Below, in pieces: positions 32,822 through 35,382 of a stretch of DNA of 35,382 bases. The notes below the pieces were generated by a model. That model worked only from the letters and a program-made list of their open reading frames with translations. It made no database searches and had not been told where the DNA came from. Source of the DNA: an uncultured Clostridia bacterium (GTDB taxonomy: Bacteria > Bacillota > Clostridia > Oscillospirales > CAG-272); contig CALWTR010000032.1 in the NCBI GenBank assembly GCA_944384525.1, positions 1 through 35,382 of the forward strand. The letters are read 5' to 3'. A program made the position numbers and the translations under genes. The first letter of the stretch is position 1. Each line of letters begins with the position of its first letter.

Positions 32822-34657
32822 TTATTTTGTGAGCGCCGCCTTTTTCTGCGCCGCCATTCTAAGTCTAACCGCGGCGTCAAGATACTGCTTTCTGAGACGT
32901 ATCGATTTTGGGGTGACCTCTATAAGCTCGTCATCCGCTATGAATTCTATAGCCTCCTCAAGCGACATCTGTCTCGGGGTTATCAGCGTAAGTTTTTCGT
33001 CCGCTCCGGAGGAACGGATAGCAGTAAGATGCTTTTCCTTACATACATTCACGCAAATATCGTCCGGCTTTGGGTTTTCTCCTACTATCATTCCGGCGTA
33101 TACAGGAGTGGACGGACCGACGAAAAGCGGTCCTCTGTTCTGAGATTGGAAGAGTCCGTATGTGGTAGTTATACCGGTCTCGGACGCGACGAGCGACGAG
33201 GTGAACCTCGTTCTTATCTCTCCCTTGAAAGGCTCGTAGCCCGCGAAGATAGTCGACATTATCGCCTCTCCTCTCGTGTCGGTAAGGAGCTCGCTCCTGT
33301 ATCCGAACAGGCATCTGGTCGGTATCTTATAGAATAATTTCTGACGTGTGCCGTGCAGCTGCATATCTAGCAGCTCGCCTTTCCTTGCGCCGAGCTTTTC
33401 CATGACAGAGCCGAGATACTCCTCAGGCACGTCGATTATAACGTTCTCGACAGGCTCAAGTTTTACCCCGTTCTCTTCCTTATAGAGGACTCTGGGGTTC
33501 GAGCAGGTGAGCTCATAGCCCTCGCGCCTCATGTTCTCGATAAGAATGGATAGATGCATCTCTCCGCGTCCCGCGACCTTGAATGAATCCGTGGTGTCCC
33601 CGTCCGTGACCCTGAGAGATACGTCTCTTAGCAGCTCTTTGTACAGCCTTGCCCTGAGGTGACGCGACGTCACATACTTTCCTTCTTTGCCGGCAAAAGG
33701 TGAGTCATTCACGGAGAAAGTCATTTCCATGGTCGGCTCCCCTACCTTGACGAATTCAAGCGGCTGAGGGCAGCTGATATCGCAGACGGTATCGCCGATA
33801 GATATCTCCTCGCAGCCGGAGAAGCAGATTATATCGCCGACAGTCGCGCTCTCTACCGGGACTCGCTTAAGTCCGTCGAACTGATAGAGCGATACTATTT
33901 TTGAGGGCTTGGATTTGCTAGGATCGTGATAATTGCAGATAGAAACGGTCTGTCCGACCCTGACGGTGCCTCTGTCTATTCTTCCGATGCCGATGCGCCC
34001 GACGAAATCATTGTAATCTATCGAGGAGACGAGCATCTGCAAGCCGCCGTTCTCATCCCCCTCCGGGCACGGTATATAATCGAGTATAGTATCCAAGAGA
34101 GGTTTCAGATCGGTCCCCGGCGTATAAGGATCAAAGGATGCCGTGCCCGCCCTTCCGGAGCAGAAGAGCATCGGGGAGTCAAGCTGTTCGTCGGTAGCGT
34201 TCAGGTCTATGAGGAGCTCGAGCACCTCGTCGCCTATCTCATCAAGGCGGGCGTCCGGTCTGTCTATTTTATTTACAACCACTATGACCTTATGATTAAG
34301 TGCGAGCGCTTTTTCCAGTACGAATCGGGTCTGAGGCATCGGTCCCTCAGCCGCGTCTACAAGTAGGATGACCCCGTTCACCATTTTGAGTATACGCTCG
34401 ACCTCTCCGCCGAAGTCGGCGTGTCCGGGAGTATCGACAACGTTTATTTTGACGCCTTTATAATGTATCGCGGTGTTTTTGGCGAGTATCGTTATCCCTC
34501 TCTCCCGCTCCAGATCGTTGGAGTCCATTACTCTCTCTTCCGTCTCCTGGTTCTCGCGGTAGATCCCGCCCTGGCGGAGCATCTCGTCGACCAGAGTTGT
34601 CTTACCGTGGTCAACGTGAGCTATGATAGCGATATTTCTGAGGTCCGTGCGCTTCAT
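32822..34657 (-). CDS. typA: Translational GTPase TypA/BipA
   Basis: 611 residues, full length. G-domain motifs: AHVDHGKTT (G1), [10 protein letters not shown] (G2), [16 protein letters not shown] (G3), NKIDRPDAR (G4) and a SGRAG G5-like motif. Elongation-factor-like domains II, III and V follow, then the BipA-specific C-terminal domain with [20 protein letters not shown] and [18 protein letters not shown]. It binds the 70S ribosome at the EF-G site and aids ribosome assembly and stress adaptation. The ribosome site (AAGGAAGG) is rather distant from the ATG. Divergent from murD. Confidence 0.97.
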   Translation of the reverse strand: MKRTDLRNIAIIAHVDHGKTTLVDEMLRQGGIYRENQETEERVMDSNDLERERGITILAKNTAIHYKGVKINVVDTPGHADFGGEVERILKMVNGVILLVDAAEGPMPQTRFVLEKALALNHKVIVVVNKIDRPDARLDEIGDEVLELLIDLNATDEQLDSPMLFCSGRAGTASFDPYTPGTDLKPLLDTILDYIPCPEGDENGGLQMLVSSIDYNDFVGRIGIGRIDRGTVRVGQTVSICNYHDPSKSKPSKIVSLYQFDGLKRVPVESATVGDIICFSGCEEISIGDTVCDISCPQPLEFVKVGEPTMEMTFSVNDSPFAGKEGKYVTSRHLRARLYKELLRDVSLRVTDGDTTDSFKVAGRGEMHLSILIENMRREGYELTCSNPRVLYKEENGVKLEPVENVIIDVPEEYLGSVMEKLGARKGELLDMQLHGTRQKLFYKIPTRCLFGYRSELLTDTRGEAIMSTIFAGYEPFKGEIRTRFTSSLVASETGITTTYGLFQSQNRGPLFVGPSTPVYAGMIVGENPKPDDICVNVCKEKHLTAIRSSGADEKLTLITPRQMSLEEAIEFIADDELIEVTPKSIRLRKQYLDAAVRLRMAAQKKAALTK

Positions 34658-34768
34658 ACTTTTATTTTTTCCTTCCTTTTCACTTTTCCGTGCCGGCCCT
34701 GCACCGTTTCATTTTTCAGCGGCAGAAATGGCGGCGCCCGAAGCATATCCGGCAAATTTAACTTTTAT

Positions 34769-34797
34769 ATTATATCACAAACAAAGCGCGATTGCAA
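34769..34797 (-). promoter_or_regulatory. Promoter of typA (extended -10)
   Basis: Minus strand TTGCAA (34792-34797), 17 bp, TATAAT (34769-34774) preceded by TGA. Confidence 0.85.
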
Positions 34798-34901
34798 TAT
34801 TTTTTAATATAAAGGCGGGAGTTTTTCCGTACTTTATTGTCTCTGTCAGTCGATATTTCGAAAAATACGCGCCTGTTCAATTGTAAAATTTCTGTTTGCT
34901 G

Positions 34902-34930
34902 TTGCAAAGATATCGGCAACGGATTATAAT
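34902..34930 (+). promoter_or_regulatory. Promoter of murD
   Basis: TTGCAA (34902-34907), 17 bp, TATAAT (34925-34930), about 80 nt upstream of the ATG. The same -35 hexamer is used in the divergent typA promoter. The rest of 34658-35012 shows no gene. Confidence 0.85.
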
Positions 34931-35012
34931 ATATTAGTATAACTTTATATTTTTTCTCCATGCGCCCGCGCGGTTTGCCCGCGTGTGTGCAGGAGGTGTG
35001 CGGAGACTTCTG

Positions 35013-35382
35013 ATGAATATTTCTGAATTTTTCGTCAAAAAATTCGGAAGTAAAAAAATAGGCCTGCTGGGACTCGGTATATCCAATCTCGGCGTATACG
35101 AATATCTGTCCTCTTTGGGGATACCGCCGCAAACGCTTCGCGCAGAAACGGCTCCGGAAAAAATACCGGACGGACTCAAGACATATTTCGGAAAAGGATT
35201 TCTGTCCGGAGCGGACGAGGATTTTCTTTTTCTTCCCCCGTCGGCGCGCCGGACGGAGGAGCTCCTCAGCCTCGGCCCTCGTCTTACATCAGACACCGAG
35301 GAATTTTTTTCGGTCTGCCCTGCGCCGTGTTTTCTTATAACCGGCTCGGACGGAAAAAGCACTACAACGGAAATAACCTACC
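35013..35382 (+). CDS. murD: UDP-N-acetylmuramoylalanine--D-glutamate ligase (N-terminal part, runs off window)
   Basis: 123 codons visible from ATG 35013 (GGAG 7 nt upstream); the gene continues beyond the window. The N-terminal Rossmann-like UDP-binding domain starts KKIGLLGLGISNLGVYEYL, the MurD-style nucleotide loop. Further on PCFLITGSDGKSTTTEITY (105-123) is the Mur ligase ATP-binding P-loop; Ser-Asp replaces the commoner Thr-Asn in GTNGKST. MurD adds D-Glu to UDP-MurNAc-L-Ala in cytoplasmic peptidoglycan precursor synthesis. The N-domain looks short (about 100 residues before the P-loop), and MurC or MurE is excluded mainly by the LGLGxSN start. Confidence 0.82.
   Translation, partial: MNISEFFVKKFGSKKIGLLGLGISNLGVYEYLSSLGIPPQTLRAETAPEKIPDGLKTYFGKGFLSGADEDFLFLPPSARRTEELLSLGPRLTSDTEEFFSVCPAPCFLITGSDGKSTTTEITY

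Noticed and set aside
34960..35013. 17-residue upstream peptide overlapping the murD start
   Set aside because: Stop overlaps the murD ATG as TGATG, which is suggestive, but it has no ribosome site and contains a GC-rich palindromic stretch.

Overview
The window reads as chromosomal DNA from a Gram-positive, anaerobic Clostridia-type bacterium, probably gut-associated. Evidence: AAGGAGG-type ribosome binding sites, many near-consensus sigma-A promoters with 16-18 bp spacers, type A RNase P RNA, riboswitches for folate, thiamine and Mn2+, ECF vitamin S components (FolT, ThiT), clostridial-style short SerA and NADP-type GdhA. Codon use favours ATA and AGG. I cannot place it below class with confidence. 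I see no phage, transposase, CRISPR array or integrase; this is core and metabolic DNA with a few unexplained regulatory and repeat elements.

Layout. 1-465 (-): start of a CapD/PglF-like surface polysaccharide gene with a long structured leader. 824-5090 (-): amino-sugar operon in the order ROK kinase, NahK-like N-acetylhexosamine 1-kinase, unknown membrane protein, NagB. 5403-8564 (+): divergent genes for two AraC-family regulators (the first with a PocR-like sensor) and RlmD-type rRNA methyltransferase. 8862-11300: small export protein, candidate noncoding RNA, DUF4830 lipoprotein-like or anchored protein, a 32-residue Cys-rich membrane peptide gene, stacked terminators and a tRNA-Met/tRNA-Glu pair. 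11670-13967 (+): serC-serA. 14205-15196 (+): THF riboswitch and folT. 15412-17325 (-): wecG/tagA-like glycosyltransferase and gap. 17339-18243 (+): TPP riboswitch, terminator and thiT. 18309-18667 (+): rnpB. 18770-21725 (+): yybP-ykoY Mn2+ riboswitch, terminator and a P-type IIA cation ATPase. 21879-24029 (+): topoisomerase III. 24097-24208: octamer tandem repeat. 24309-29416 (+): HAD phosphatase, YhaO/SbcD-like nuclease, YhaN/SbcC-like membrane ATPase, 7-TM protein. 29650-30996 (-): gdhA. 31314-32744 (+): polysaccharide flippase. 32822-34657 (-): typA. 35013-end (+): start of murD.

How the genes work together. The minus-strand operon plus divergent regulators looks like a sugar-inducible module for N-acetylhexosamines: ROK and NahK phosphorylate, NagB feeds fructose-6-P to glycolysis (gap is nearby), and the released ammonia can be captured by GdhA. 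CapD-like protein, WecG-like transferase, flippase and MurD are all envelope functions but lie in separate transcription units. Three riboswitch-controlled transport genes lie within about 7 kb. The most open questions are the Cys-rich micropeptide with its phased GTACCGTA sites, the orphan structured RNA at 9365-9632, the 8-bp tandem repeat after topB, and the two membrane proteins of unknown function, each embedded in an otherwise interpretable operon.
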